Shown here piece by piece: positions 1 to 25,215 of a stretch of 64,000 nt of DNA (positions within the stretch are counted from its first letter, which is position 1; each line of letters begins with the position of its first letter). The translations under genes were made by a program, and so were the position numbers. This stretch comes from Hyperoodon ampullatus (lineage: Eukaryota > Chordata > Mammalia > Artiodactyla > Ziphiidae), in the NCBI GenBank assembly GCA_949752795.1, contig OX457075.1, positions 4,216,001-4,280,000 on the forward strand. The letters are read 5' to 3'. The notes beneath the pieces were generated by a model that was given only the letters and a program-made list of their open reading frames with translations, was not told where the DNA came from and made no database searches.

Positions 1-1190
1 AGTAGACCGTCTCGAGGCACAGCCCCTTCCCACTGCTGCAGCTTGTCCAATGCTTGTCTGCAGATAATGCTTATCTGCAGCTTGCCTGGCTCCAATGCGC
101 CAGCGTACCTGACTCGGGCCCCCATTGTCCCTTTCCTGTAACAGCCATTGGCGGACCTATGGCTTGATAAAAATATGGAAAACCAGTTCAACGTTGTCCA
201 TGACTGACTTACTGTCCAACCTCGAAAGCAGCTCTCAGCACCTGACAAATACGAGCATAGTTAGGATCAGAATACAGGACATCCGGCCAGTCATCCCACA
301 CTTTCCTCATCCAGCCTCCTGCACCCTCTCTGGCACCCTTTCTCTTACTTTTCTCTCACCATAATGGTGCCTGGTGTTGGCTAGACATCGACATAACACA
401 TGCCACCGACTGCACCCTGGGATGTGCCAGGGATCTCGTGTGCAGTGTCTCTCTCTAATCCATACATGACATCAGATGCGAAAGTGCAGCGTAATTGAAA
501 AACTTGACTGAGGTCACATCCCTCATTCCTGATAGAGCTGATTCAGGCATGGCCCATTTCCCCTACACGGTGCGCCCTCATTTATGACTCCTCTGCAAGG
601 GGTTACCAAGCCCAACGGGGGCATTTACATTTAAGAACAAACTCCTGAACACTGAAACGCTTCCCCGGTGTCAGGGGTGGCGGGGGAGGGGTGGAATTTC
701 CGGCGTGCGCAGCCACGTTTAGGCAGAGCATCGGCTCAGCGCCCCAACCTGTATCCACAGCCCAGCTGGAGAGCTCGGGAGCCGAAAAGACCTCAGCGAC
801 CACGGATTCACTTTACAGAATGATTTCCCCCAAGATGACAGAGCTGGGAGTGGCTGATTCCAGGCTGAGCGCTTTCCACTGCAGGTGAGGAGGTGGAGCC
901 CACCCACCTGTTACCTGTGTCCCCACCCCCCAGGCGCTCCAGCTCTGGCACTTCCTCTGCCCGGAGGGCAGCCGGTCCACCAGTGTAGCCGTTCCACCTC
1001 TTGTGTCCGGAGCGGTAGTTACTTCTGGAGATTCCAGAAGAACCCTGTCCCCTCCGCGGGTGTTTGTTTAGAATTGTAAACGCCTATTTTCCCAGTGGGG
1101 GTCTTAGAGCTAGCAGATCCTCAGGGTCCCTTTAGGAGTTCGAGACTAGGATTCTTCAGGTCCCGTCCAACTCCCAAACTGCTGTGATTC
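1..1190. other. PLAT upstream flank, no gene seen
   Basis: Unique-looking sequence with moderate GC content. I see no coding exon and no clear repeat. It would hold proximal regulatory DNA of PLAT, but I cannot point to a specific conserved element. Confidence 0.5.
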
Positions 1191-1192
1191 AA

Positions 1193-1400
1193 AGACATCA
1201 GAACGGTGAATAATCAGCCTGGCCTCAAGCCAGGATGGGCAGTGCTGCTTCCTTGGGGAATTCCTCCCCCTCTTTATACAAACAGGCCCGCCCTGGTTTG
1301 CCTCCTGTGGCCTTGTCCGCTGGGCATCCTCCAGCCACAGAGAAGCCCGCCCACCCGGGGCCACAGACCCCACCCCCTGCCTCGAAATTTAAAGGAGGCG
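1193..1400 (+). promoter_or_regulatory. PLAT: PLAT promoter region
   Basis: The block from about 1190 to 1480 resembles the human tPA promoter and first exon as I remember them, including the stretch after 1205 and the GC-rich run before exon 1. A TATA-like TTTATA is at 1273-1278, and GC/CACCC-type elements occur near 1285, 1346 and 1365. The human gene uses one TATA-linked start and a second start about 110 bp downstream; by position these would fall near 1303 and 1410 here. The site matching the human cAMP-response element reads AGACATCA (1193-1200) instead of TGACATCA. Starts are inferred. Confidence 0.7.
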
Positions 1401-1403
1401 GGA

Positions 1404-1476
1404 GCTGTGCAGGGGCAGCAGAGCCTGGGGCTGAAGAGGTCGCCTCTCGGAGGACGGGAGAAGGCTCGCGGCGGTG
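1404..1476 (+). other. PLAT: PLAT exon 1, non-coding (5' end approximate)
   Basis: Aligns by eye to human PLAT exon 1 and ends at a donor GTAGGT (1477-1482) where the human exon ends in a similar GCCGTG context. The transcription start is not visible from sequence, so the 5' edge is a guess. The exon joins exon 2 at 12217. Confidence 0.55.
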
Positions 1477-4400
1477 GTAGGTTGGATTCTGCGCCTCTCT
1501 GTACCCCAGCCCCTGTTCTCTCTCTTAAAAGTCTTTCTGAGCCAGTGAAGGAATGTTTACACCGAGGGGCCGACTTTGTAATTCAGGCCAAAAGGGGATT
1601 AGCTAGAATCCTCGTCCAGGGGGAGATTTCTTTTTGAATGTGCATCTCGTTGGGATGGGCTGAAGTGTTTGCAGGGGCCAGGTCGTCAGGGGAAGAGAGA
1701 AGATAGAACGCTTGTGTTTCCTGGAGAGGAAATCTCTGCTTGCAAACGGGAAAGTGAAAAGAATGATACAGAAATGCTCTGAATAGTCAATGGGCACACC
1801 TTGTGACTCACGGGCAAGAAATGTGAAATGGGCTGATGGGGTCAGAGCCGGGAGGGTCCCTGGTGGTGGTGGGGGGCGATCTGAGCCCATGGGGAAACTG
1901 AGGCTGGGCTGGGCAGTGAGTGAATCGCCCCCAGAGGATTTACCGGGAGGGAAGTGCTGGGCGAGAGAAGTGGAGGACAGTCCCGGGGAGGCCTCTGATC
2001 TCCCCCCTCGTCCCCCACCTCCACGGCAGGTTTCGTCCTCTGGCTTTTTGCCTGGGGTGCAAGGGGTGGGGCTCTTGGAGGACTTTTCGATTACAGGGGA
2101 GAGTAACAGCAATGTCTTCTATTCCCAGAGCACTCTGCAGGGACCGTATCAGGCTCTCTAGGCTTTCAGTGCTATTATCTTTATTTTCATAACCTCCCAG
2201 GGAGGGAGGGTAGGAGGCAAAGGGAAAGGAAGGAGCTGTCAGGTAACTGAAGACACACTCAAGCCCAGAGCCGTGTGGTAGTGATGACCGATGTGGATAG
2301 CAAGGGTGGTCTCCTGCAGCAGCTGGTGGATGACAGAAAAAGATTACGTGTGTGTGTGTGTACGTGTGTGCAATCCCATGAAGAAATTCTGAAACACAAC
2401 CGTTCCGTGGAATTCCCTCCAAAGGACTTCCTAGCAATTCTTGCCAGTGGACAGGAGACTCATCCCGGGATCTAGACACTGACTGGTCCAGAATCAATAG
2501 ATGACAGTCAGAGTGAGCTTCCGGGTAAGTGCTTCCTGTGAGAGTAAAGCCAGACGGGGCACCAGCAGAGATGCCGTGAATATTGAAATAGAAATAGCTC
2601 CGTCCTACCCATCAACTGAGTCCACCTAAAACGTTCTCAGAGACACCAGCCTTGAATTGCTCTTGTCACGAGCCAGTGAGAGGCTGCTCTCTGCCTGAAT
2701 GGCTCAGTCTCTGTGCAGACGCTCCAGGACCGTCTCAGTTTATTTCGTGGATCCCCATAGCAGAGTCTCCCCGTGACGGTGCTGCTCTCAGGTGCTTCTG
2801 CACCAGCCTGGAAAAGTTCCGGCTTCGAGGGGAAGATAAATGATCCTGTTACTAGTTTTTGCTCATGGAGGCGGAACTCTTGGACCTGGGGACCTAGCAT
2901 GTTGGTGAGCAGAGCTGGTGATCAGTATATTTCAGATGATTGTAACAAGCAACCCAGCCACACCCCTGGTGGTGTGACTTGAAGCCACCATCACCATGTA
3001 AGGCTTTTTGTAAATGGGTGGCCAGGACCACAGAGCATCTGGGGAAGTTACAGCCCAGGGGTCTGTCCCTAATCCACCTACAGGAGTTCCTCTGGTCCTG
3101 GGGTTTTACAGCAGTGTAAGGGGCCCTTTGGCTAGATGATCATTTGGGAGGCGTAGTGCTGGCTTTAGATCTTCCAAAGCTTCCAGAGTTTGGGCAGGTT
3201 ATTTGGATCAGAGGTTGAGGTGGCAGCATGACTCATGGCGTTAATAGTGGGCTTAGTTCCAGTCAAAATTCAAAATCCACGTGCTTCTCTGAATACCGAG
3301 TATCTGGTGGGGAGGGAACATTTGGGTTCTGAGCTAAAGTGTTCAGTTTCGATGACTCTTTGGCATCTGCAGTCTCAGAATAAAATTCCTATTTTCTACG
3401 AGTGATTTTCAGCTCTGTTCTGATAAGACGGCCAGGATGGACAATGAGTGACCAGAATATCCTGTCCATTCCTTCTTTGGGCCACTGGCTTTGCACAGAG
3501 AAAAATTCTGTCGCTAGTGTCAGGTGGTAAACCTCACCCTAGTCGACCAGCTCACAAAACCAAGTGGTGAGTCTCCAGTGAAGCCAGATAAAAAGCGAGG
3601 ATGATTTAGACTCACGGAAAGTTCCAGCTAGAAAGAATCCTCAAGACCATCTGCCCTGGCTCAACCCCAAGTCCAGCTACATGGTCTCCTGCTGTTGGCT
3701 TAGGTGTCTATTTACATATAAGGACAGCACATTCTCTTAGTGATATTTTGTGCATTTTACATTCCACTTTCCTTCCTGGGAAAAGGACTTCTGTAGAAGG
3801 GTGTAGAGCGAAGGATAAGCCTTTTGATCTCCTGAAAGTTAAGACCTATGATGAAGGGAAAAGGAACCAGGTGCCAAGTCCATAGCAGGCATTTCATAAA
3901 CAGTTTTTGAAGGCACGACTCAGGCAAGCTCTGGTTCTGATCATGATTCCCCAGGAAATGCTAGCGGCTGTTCTTCTTGTGGAACTGATACAGTCAAGGG
4001 TCCTTAGCAGCTGCCCACACCGTCCACACCAATGGCCATGATCTGGAAGGTGAGTCTTGGCCATGGGTTCAGCTGAGCTGCCCAGGAGGGCTACGTGACG
4101 CTCCTGATACATACCCAGTGGCTTGGAGAGGTTTGGCCTGATTCCACCTGAAGCCTCTGAAAGACCACTTCAGGGTCAGGCTGAACCCAGATACTAGGAG
4201 ATCTTTGTATTAAAAGCCTTTTTTGTTTCTTATATAGTCGCAAGGATTCCTTTAACTTACAATTAGGCATTAGGGAATCCAAGTTGAACTCCTCCCCCAA
4301 GGCCCCTACACCCCTAGGACTCTTGGGCTTTCCAAGCCACACTTCCTCCTAGGGACACCGTCCAAGGGAGAGCCTGGGGTGTGTGACTCAGACTCCTTTG

Positions 4401-4499
4401 CCCAAAGAAAGGTGTTCGTGCTGAAGGTTAAGAGGCTCTGGCTGCCTGCTGCCACTACCCGGGGCCCCAAACAATGGGCCCATCTTGGGGCTATGCTTT

Positions 4500-4860
4500 G
4501 CCAGCGACACCTCTCCAGTGCCTGGCTCACTCCTGCCTTTGTTCGACAAACAGCTTATATAGTGTCCATTCCAGAAAGCCCACTTCGACCAGCGCCCACC
4601 TCACCAAGAGTGACCTGCATCCCTTCCTTCACATCCCAGCAGGACGCCTTCTTCCTCTGTGTGCCCACCTTCCACCCACCCGACCCCCGCATGTCACAGC
4701 ACCGGTCTGCGGGGTGTGCTTGTCTAGTTACTTGTCTGTCCCCTTCCTAGACTATGAGGTTTTGTGGATGGAGCGTATGTGTCTTTATAGCACAGAGCCC
4801 GTGCCTGGTGCATGGTTGGTGCTCAGGTTTGTTGATGATACACAGAGTAAGTCATCACCT
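4500..4860 (-). mobile_element. L2-like sequence, antisense
   Basis: Decayed L2 3' part in PLAT intron 1, ending around GTGCCTGGTGCATGGTTGGT. It explains the proline-rich open frames across it. Confidence 0.45.
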
Positions 4861-6982
4861 GTGAATTCAGGAAGAGAGGAAACCAGAATAAGCCAGGGCT
4901 CGGGTCAAGGTGGATGGGATGGGGGATCTGATGGAAACCAGGAGGATGGCACCCAGGTGGCTCTCAAGCCCCTTGGTTAGAGACCTCTGCAGAGGCAGTT
5001 CCTTGAAGCGCGGGGAGGGGCTCGGCAGGATGCTAAACCCGGTATCCTACTATGAATAATGTAAAACAGAAAGCCCACCAATAACTGGTCTCTGCTGGTT
5101 ATTCACATGTGGTCATGTTCACACAAAAGAGGAATTTGCTTGAATTTGCAGAAAGAGCCGGTGTCTGCCACCTGGGCTGCAGAGAGAAAGGGGAGATCTG
5201 GTTTGGTTTTGGTTTGTTTTCTGAGAAGCTCCAGTTTCCTTACTTTTCTTGCCTAATGTCTCTGGGTTTCAAACATGCGCATGGTCTGCATCAGACAGCC
5301 CTTATCAGCACTGAGGGCCTGACCTTCCAGCTGCCTCGGCCGCAAACTCCACCTTCCCCATAGAGGCCAGAGTGGCCCTGGTGTGTGTGGTGTAAGTAGG
5401 CCTGGGAAAGATGAACCAACAAACAGATTGAAAATCGGATAAAAGACATCACCCCATAATCCAGGAAATAAGGGCTCCAGTTAATACAGATCTGTGCACA
5501 TAGCTGAAGGGCATGAAACTTGACTTCAATCGTAAAGAATCCAGTTAGAGGTTATCGCAAGATCTCCAGATGATCTAGGAGACAGGATTTGGTATTAACA
5601 CTTGACCTTGATGATGACCCCATAGAACTTGGCTTCCCTTCTAGTCAGCGTTCCAAGCAGAAGCTGTAAACTTTGGCGCTCCCCCGTCCAAAGGGCGCTC
5701 CTGGCCGTAAGTATGGTACAGTTTACTCTGCTGTGCGCAGGTCAGCAACTGGGGGCTTTACCTGCTTCTTCGCTAGTTGTCATCATCACAGTCAGGCAGG
5801 GTGGAAAGGACTAGCCCATTAGAAAACCGGGAACCGCATACAGCCTGTAAGCGGTGGTTAGAGTTTGAACTAAGGCCCCAGAGGCTATGCTCCCTGAGTT
5901 CCAACCAGCAGGTCCGCTCCACAGCAACTCTGAGCACACAACAACACGACAGTCCGGCATCAGGACCCAGTAAGAGTCGTGGAAAGAGCGAGTGTTGGGT
6001 TTTCGGTAGAACCGGGTGTCTTGAGACCTTACTCCTCCCTTTCCCAGACGTGTCACGTCAGAGCAAGTTCCTTATACTTTTTTGAAGTTCAGTTCTCTCG
6101 TCCGCAAACATGAGATAACAATATTGACTTAAATGATTCAAGGGATGCCTGGCAAGGGGTCACAACTCCCGTACCAGATGAGTAAGTGGCATTCATCCAC
6201 ACGCGTTTCTCAAAACTATGCTATCACAGTCACTTTCACGTGAGCCTCATAAAATGTGGACAAAGTTCCGCATGTAGTGATACAAGGAAAGCCTCTGATC
6301 ATTTTTTCCTGATTGACATGTGTTGAAATCTGGAAGGAGACTGAAGAATTATCAAATGATTGTGTATTTCATTCCTCGTAGTGATGCTTGCTTTAGGGAG
6401 TGGAAGGAACAGGCGAAACTAGCTCATGGCTGAACAAGATCCTCCCTTAGATAACCATTGGATTGCAGGTTTGTTGAGATTCAGACTCGGGGCTGACACG
6501 TCCTTGCACTGACTCGTGAAGTTAGCTTTGCCAGCTGAACCTTCTGTTTTCTTTGCAAGGGTCTAAGTTTATAAGGAAAGGACTTCTTTTGTTTTTACTG
6601 TACAGGAGGCAAGATGGACTTCTATTTTCCTAGACCCACAGCTGCACTCCCTGCGTTCCTCCAGATAAGCAGGGTTACCTGGCAGACGGTGGAGAGGGGA
6701 GGCAATGGCAGTGCTCAGGACAGATTGTTCTAGGTAGGCTGATGTCGTATAAAACTTGGACACAGGTCATGTGCCTATATTCTGAAGATGTTTTGCAGGG
6801 AATTCTGCTGAGTAACAGAGTGGAGGTGGGAGTGGATGGGAGGTGCCAGGAGAGTATTTTTATCCTATTTACCTCACTGGAATCAATCCAGTTAGATAAG
6901 AAACAGACTCCTCTCTTTTTCCTTAGTTATAAAGAGTTCTGTTCAGGAAGAGAGGAAATAAGCTTTGGCATATAGAAAATTA

Positions 6983-7415
6983 CTTAAAAAAAATTTTATT
7001 GGAGTCTAGTTGATTTACAGTGTTGTGCTAGTTTCAGGTGTACAGCATAGTGATTCAGTTTATGTATACATATACACACATTCTTTTTCAGATTCTTTTC
7101 CCATATAGGTTATTACAGAATTTTGAATAGAGTTCCCTGTGCTATACAGTAGGTCCTTATTAGTTATCTATTGATATTTTATATATAGTGGTGTGTGTAT
7201 GCTGACCCCAAGCTCCTCATTTTTCCCTCCCCCCTCCATGTTCCCCCTTTGGTAACCTTAAGTTTGTTTTCAAAATCTGTGAGTATGTTTCTGTTTTGTA
7301 AATAAGTTCATTTATATCATTATTTAAAATTAGATTCCACATGTGAGTGATATCATATGGTATTTGTCTTTCGCTGTCTGACTTACTTCACTTAGTATGA
7401 TCATCTCTAGGGAAA
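6983..7415 (-). mobile_element. L1 3' end, antisense
   Basis: 5'-truncated L1 tail. Its reverse complement matches the other L1 3' ends in this window (for example 45000-45450), including the TACTAAGTGAAGTAAGTCAGA motif read in reverse. Confidence 0.85.
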
Positions 7416-9179
7416 AGCTAAGAATTGCTTCTGTGATGGCAGTTTTGGGAAATGGTTTTTATTCTGAGAGCATGAGCTCTATAAAAAGCAGGACCTGTAT
7501 AGGTGGGACCGGTGGGACCAGAGCTACCAAGCTAACGGCTCCGGCCCCGGCCCCGGGCTCTGACGCTGGTCCAGACACAGGTGTGCTTTTCGGGGAGCTC
7601 AACCCCCTTTCCGAAGCCTGCTTCCTCCTCCCATCTCACTTCATCTCTTGCCCTGACTTAGTGACATGCCTTTGCTGTTCCAAGGCGTTCTGACCTACCG
7701 CTTCTTTTCTAATTTGTTGGCATCCCTCCTGGGCATGGTGGTTGCCCGGGGCAGCGGGGAGGGGAGGGCGGGTCGGGGAAGGTATTGTTTGTCTTAAGGT
7801 CCTGAGTCGTTCTGGAGTCTTGGTGTCCTTGGAGACTGACTTTCTCTTACTCAGATTTCCAGAGAGAAGCTTTGCAAAGCAATAACATCCCAAGAATCCT
7901 CTTTACCAAAGATAAAGGTAGCAAACCTTGCACACTGGTGCAAAATTTGCTAACAGTTTCAACTTACCTTCATCTTTCCCTTGCAATTTCCATGGTCCTC
8001 CAGCTTGCTCACGTTTCTGCCTTTTTCTTGCTGCCAACAGTAGACACTGCAAGTCCTCAAGTTCTTTAACTTCCGGGCAATTGCACTGTTTGTACCTAGA
8101 ATCACAGAACTCGATTGATTGACTGCATTGGTCCAGACCTTTATTGCAGGTCATGTTATGGGATGTGGTTGAGTGTTTACATGAAAGTACTTATCCCCAT
8201 GTGTACATGTTTGACAGTTCACACAGCGTCTGTTCTCACAATAGAAACCACAGAACGTCAGCCCTGGAGGAAGCCTTGAGAGTCTAGCCCTCTTGGTATT
8301 TGCATCCCTGGGAGCAGATTTGATGTCTCAAAATATAGATGCTTTTTGGAAGAGCAGCACATTCATTTTTACGCAGTCACACCATATGCGAATGAGCATA
8401 TCTGTTCTTTTCCTAAGAGCAGAAATTTCTAGGGGCAGGTGGACAGAACGGGTCATTGCAAAGGACAGTGAAAGACCCTGAGGACAAGCCTCCACCGCAT
8501 TTCCCCAGACCCTTCCTCTGGCTGTCCTGCTGCCATTCCCATGGCCTCACCACCCTCAGACTCCAGCCGTTACGAACTGGTGCCCATCAATCAGCATTCC
8601 CCGTGTCACCACTGCCGAAAGGAACCCTGTGCTTCTAGCTGGCGTGATTAGTTTCCCAGCCACAGTGGCACCCTTGGCTCCTAGAGACTAACCCTCCTCC
8701 CTGGTTACCACACTATTGTTCTTCCCTGGAGCAGTCCTCATTCACAGTTGTTCAGAGGTCAGAGAACAGAGTCACTTTGTCTCTGCAGCCAAGCAGGATC
8801 CAGCACCGCTTCTAGGCAGGCCGGGGGACGCCCTGGAGGCAGAGGCTGCAGGCTGGTCCCACACAAGGATGCCCGCCAGCGCAGCCTGCGAATCCAGGCC
8901 ACGCTTTATTTGCCACGTGTCCTGATGTTTCTAATTTGCGCAGATTCTTTGTCAACTTGCCAAGCTCTGCATCTGCTGAACTCCATCCGCTGAGAGGGTG
9001 CCTTGTGCAAACCTACAAAACTTGACTTTATGTGCCAGGGTGGGCTGCCAGGGCTGGGGCCTTGGGAGCGTGGAGACCACGGGCCTTAGAATCATTCCAT
9101 ACTCCCCGCCATACAGTGATGCTTCCAGTGACTCAGGGATCCTAGTCCCACAAAAGTCTGTCATCCTCACGGTCTTCTT

Positions 9180-9245
9180 TTTCCTTGTCTTTCCTCCCTC
9201 CCTCCGTCCCTCCTTCCTTCCTTCTTTCCTTCCTTTCTCCTCTTG
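9180..9245. repeat. (TTCC)n / polypyrimidine tract
   Basis: Interrupted CCTCCCTCCG and CCTTCC units in PLAT intron 1. Confidence 0.85.
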
Positions 9246-11474
9246 CTTCCTTACTTTTTTAGTTCTTTGATTCTGGGAAACTATTAAATACAGCAAAAGG
9301 AAAGGAGCACAGAAAAAATTACAAGTATTACAAGTATTTATAACATGAACCTCCAAAGGTCTTCTTATGCTTATTCCTCAGATCCCCCGCTCCTACTGGC
9401 CTCACATGGGCAACCGGCGCCTCTCCCTTTGGTGGGAGCTTGCGGTCCAGGGTTGAGGTCCGCCCTGTCATGGACCCCAGGGTCCTGGGTCCAGTCTGCT
9501 TTTCTGGGGTCACTGGTTCTTTGTCCAGGCGCTGCCCCCAGACCTCCACACCCCCTGCCAGCTCTACCAAGGCAAAACCAGGACACAGCTTCCCTCCTTC
9601 CTGCTCACTCCCTTGTCCTGGGAAGGCACTGCTTGTCTGCAGGCGGGATGACTCATTTCTTTGTCATCCTCTCACCCCACTTGGCCCGTCCAGCTGCTTC
9701 CATCCCCTTTGTGCAGTGAGTATGGAGCCATCATGTGGTTTGTGTGAGGCTCTTAGGCACTGGATCAGCTCCAGGCCCAGCAAGGCCAAACGAAGCAGGG
9801 GCCTGATAAGGGCTGATAGAAGAGAGACAGGCTCCAACTGTCCCAGAGCAGAAGACAAAACTACACTCCTTCTGCTGATTCTTTAGCTGCAAAAGGGTCT
9901 GAGGCCATGCAGCTGTTGGCGCCTTTACACGCAGCCCTCAGTGCATCCCTCCCCCCACCTGGCCCCCATTCCCCCACTTGTCCAGGGAATGCAAATGTCT
10001 TAATGCTCCACTTGGCTCTTTGCAATTTTCCAACCTCTAGACTTGTGCTCCACTTAGGATGACCTTGAGTTCTTGAAATGACACAGTAACTTGACGGGCA
10101 TCCACCGCGTATGAGGGGAATGAACTTGCTGGAAGCCCCGGCTGGTTGGCAGGCGAGATGAAGAAGAATCAGATTCCCTGTTCGCGGGCTTGTTCATTGT
10201 TTGATTCAGAATTTGCTTGTAAAGTCCTGAGAGGGCACAGCTCTCCCATCGCCAAGGCTTGGCTGAGATAATGCCGCTGGGACAACCTATAAACGTGAAA
10301 AATGATTAACAGCAGGAAGAGAGAGGGGGCATGTGTTTAAGAAGACCTATTTTAAAAGGTTATAAGTACGGGGTTAAAATTAAGACGGGGAATTGAAGAG
10401 GAATTTGGGGAAATTTTGGCAAAGGGGAAATTCGAGGAACACTGAGCAAGAAATTCTGGAATGATGGCCTGGGATCAAAAGACTCCCCCGCGGGCTCCTG
10501 TTCGGATGCCCTTGACCCCCTAGTTATTCCTTCTGAAACTGCCTGGAACCAGTGTGTCGCAGCAAGCTTCCTGCAATGAGTGAGAAAAGGGCCCCCAAGA
10601 AGCGCACACCGCCCTGCCCTGCCCGGGAAGGGGCCCTGGGCAGGCCGCATTGGAACAAAGACCCAGATCCTGGCTTCCTTCTGTTTCCTTCGCAGTCGGG
10701 GAGGGGTGTGCTGCCTGGCAGGACGCCCTCTGAGCCCGAGGAAACTCTCTGCCCGGACTGTCCGGCCCCCTCCCCGCCCCGCCACAGCTCCGTGCCCTCC
10801 TCTGCCTGTCACCAGCGGCCCCGGAAGGTCACTGGGGTACAGAGCCTCTCCCACCATCTCCCTCTATGTTTTCATCCTCGCTCGGAAGGGAGCCTGTGGT
10901 TGAGGGGACCGCACCTCGGACAGGAAAGGAGCCCGAGCCAGCGCCAGGGTCCAAGTCCCGGACGTCTCTGAATCCGAGGGACCCTTCGGATGCTTGGGAT
11001 GAGGGGGAGGGATGGGACCAGAGTTGTTGTGACTGAGGGGAAGTGAGTCAAGGGAAGAAAAGCCCTGATTTAATTCTTGCGGACGAGGGAGTGAGTGGAG
11101 CTGCCAGACCACAAAATAACACCCCAACCCATGAACCCACTTTGGGCTGCTGAGGGTGAGAGCACCAGGGCAAGGCACACGGAACCAGGGATGTGGGTCC
11201 AGGAAGATCTGAGTCTGATGACCAGACCAGATGTCACCCCTCCTTTCTGCAAAGCTGCACTTCACGGGCCCCGTCTATAAAAAAGAGGCTGGTTTCCCGA
11301 TGGAGCCGGGGGGCTGTTGGGGGGGAGTTGGTGGCGGGAGACTTTCCTTTGTTGGACAAGGAGGCGTGGATGTTCTAAGTGGGAGAGCTCAGGCCATCTG
11401 AGGCAGGCTGGCTCTGAGATGTGCCAGCAACAAAATTCCTATGGTTTCCTCTAAAAAAGTCAGAGATGAGACAT

Positions 11475-11538
11475 TAGTCAACCCCAGGGCAGCAACTGAG
11501 TCCATCTAGTCAACCCCAGGGCAGCAACTCACTTCAAG
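11475..11538. repeat. 32-bp tandem duplication
   Basis: TAGTCAACCCCAGGGCAGCA starts at 11475 and again at 11507. Confidence 0.9.
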
Positions 11539-11639
11539 GGAAACCAAACCAGCACCCTAAGGTCCCAGGCTGCCAAGAAGTGCCAGAGGTGGTCTCAGCC
11601 TTCAGCCCACAGAAATGTCTGGGCAAAATCATCTTCCAG

Positions 11640-12064
11640 CAACCCATGGCCATCATCAGATGGGTGGATAAACAAGATGTGGTCCATGCAGATGGTGGCA
11701 TATTATCCAGCCTTAAAAAGGAAGGAAATTCTGACCCATGCTATGATATGGATGGACCTTGAGAGCATTATGCCCAGTGAAATAAGTCAGACACAGAAGG
11801 ACAAACACTATATAATAAGCCCATTTATATGAGGTACCTGGAACAGTCAGATTCATAGAAATAGTAAGTAGGATGGTAGTTGCCAGGGGAACAGGGAGTT
11901 CGGGTTTACCCGGTACAGAGCTTCAGTTTGGGAAGATGAAAGTTTGGAGATGGATGGTGGTGACGGCTGCACGACAGTGTGAAGGAACTTAATGCCGCTG
12001 AACTTACACTTAGAAATGGTTAAAATGGTAAATTTTGTTATGTGTGTTGTACCACAATAAAAAA
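11640..12064 (+). mobile_element. Old L1 3' end
   Basis: Recognisable by CCATCATCAGATGGGTGGAT, GTGAAATAAGTCAGACA and a final ACCACAATAAAAAAG. Ends 152 bp before PLAT exon 2. Confidence 0.75.
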
Positions 12065-12237
12065 GGTATACGATAAGAAGACACCATCCTTCAGACACTT
12101 GCCGTGGCCTCCTGCTGTGGGAGCCGACGCTGGGGGTGCTGGCAGACTCCTGCACTTCGTTCTCCTCTTGGTCTTCTCTCATCACACGGTTAAGGGTTTT
12201 TTCCCTCTTCTTCCAGAATTTAAGGGACACGGAGGAA

Positions 12238-23898
<11,661 letters not shown>

Positions 23899-24495
23899 CC
23901 AGGGGCACCGGTTCCCTGCATCACGGAGACCCTGCTTCCTTCACCTCCCAGGATGCACTGCGGCGGGGGCGAGTTCTTCACGCAGCACAAGCGGGGGAGG
24001 ATGGATTTCCATAGGTACTTTCCGTTTTGGAGGTTTTCAGGGCTTCAGGTCTGAAACGTACTCTGTCAGACGGGAAGAGGGGTACACGCCAGCCCCTCCT
24101 GGGATCCCAGTCCCCGGGGCAGAAGCCCACCTCCTCTGTCCACGCGAGCAGCTTTAGAAACGGGACCGCAAAGGTGAAAGCGTGTCTCAGTAGGCAAAGA
24201 TAATTCGATCCTTCAAGAAGGAAGGGTTAGAAATATTCTATTAGGAATAGAATGTCTATTTCTAGTCACAAGGAAGCCCAGCAGGAGCCTCCTAATAAGG
24301 GATGGGCTGGCTGGCCACATCATGTTGCTCAAATCCAGCCTTCAAATCAAGGGTCGGGTTTTCCCTTTCTCCGGCTGTAGCTCTTGGAAGGAATCCTGTT
24401 GTGTAGGGTGTAATTTTTTTTCTTTATAAATTTCATCATAGGACAGGAGACATGTATCATTTTAATAACTAATAAACTAGGCTCTAGCATATTTA
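23899..24495 (+). other. PLAT: PLAT 3' UTR (end approximate)
   Basis: Non-coding continuation of exon 14. Candidate poly(A) signals AATAAA occur at 24471-24476 and 24554-24559. Which is used cannot be told here. Confidence 0.6.
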
Positions 24496-25044
24496 TATCA
24501 GTTCATTTTTGTTTACACTCTGTTGGCACACCTGTATGATACTGTACTGGAATAATAAATTGATATATTTTTCACATATTTTCTCCGAATCAGAGTGGAA
24601 TCGTCCTGTTACATGCAGCATCCGACAGCTTTTATTCATGTTACTTGTGTCCACGTTCTTTGACTCGTTGGAAATATTTCCTTTCATTCATTCAGAATAG
24701 CTGCGGCATACAAGGCCCTGTGCCGGGTGATGTAATGGTACAAAGGGGGAAGAAAGGAGCTCTTGGTTTGACAGGAAGATAGGGATTTAGAGAAATAAGA
24801 AGGCTGAATGGAGATGGACCACAAAATAGCAGACAGAAAGTTTTACTGAAATTCATTTGCAGGAAGGATTCAAGAACCTTTGAATTCTTGAGACGCAAGA
24901 GGGAGGAGATTATATGTATATGTACAGCTGATTCACTTTGTTATAAAGAAAACATTAAAAAAAAATCTTAAGGAAAAAATAGAATTAGGTAGGCTTTTCA
25001 AAAACTGGGCAAGATTTGGGCTGGTGGAGAGGGGTGGGAAAGGC

Positions 25045-25215
25045 ATTCTTTTAAAAATTTTTTTTGAAATTCTATTTTATTGAAGTACAGTTGATTTACA
25101 ATGTTGTTAATTTCTACTGCACAGCAAAGGGATTCAGTTATACATATATACACGTTCTTTTTCATACTCTTTTCCATTGTGGTTTGTCATAGGATATTGA
25201 ATATAGTTCCCGAGG
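25045..25215 (-). mobile_element. L1 3' end, antisense
   Basis: TTTTATTGAAGTACAGTTGA through ATTGAATATAGTTCCC, a short 5'-truncated copy. Confidence 0.8.

Larger units (their letters stand above)
1477..12216 (+). other. PLAT: PLAT intron 1
   Basis: 10.7 kb intron between non-coding exon 1 and the signal-peptide exon. It holds a short (TG)n near 2349-2372, L2-like antisense sequence about 4500-4860, an antisense L1 3' end (6983-7415), a pyrimidine-rich (TTCC)n tract (9180-9245), a 32-bp tandem duplication (11475-11538) and an old L1 3' end (about 11640-12064). The remainder is unassigned non-coding DNA with no convincing exon on either strand. Confidence 0.85.
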
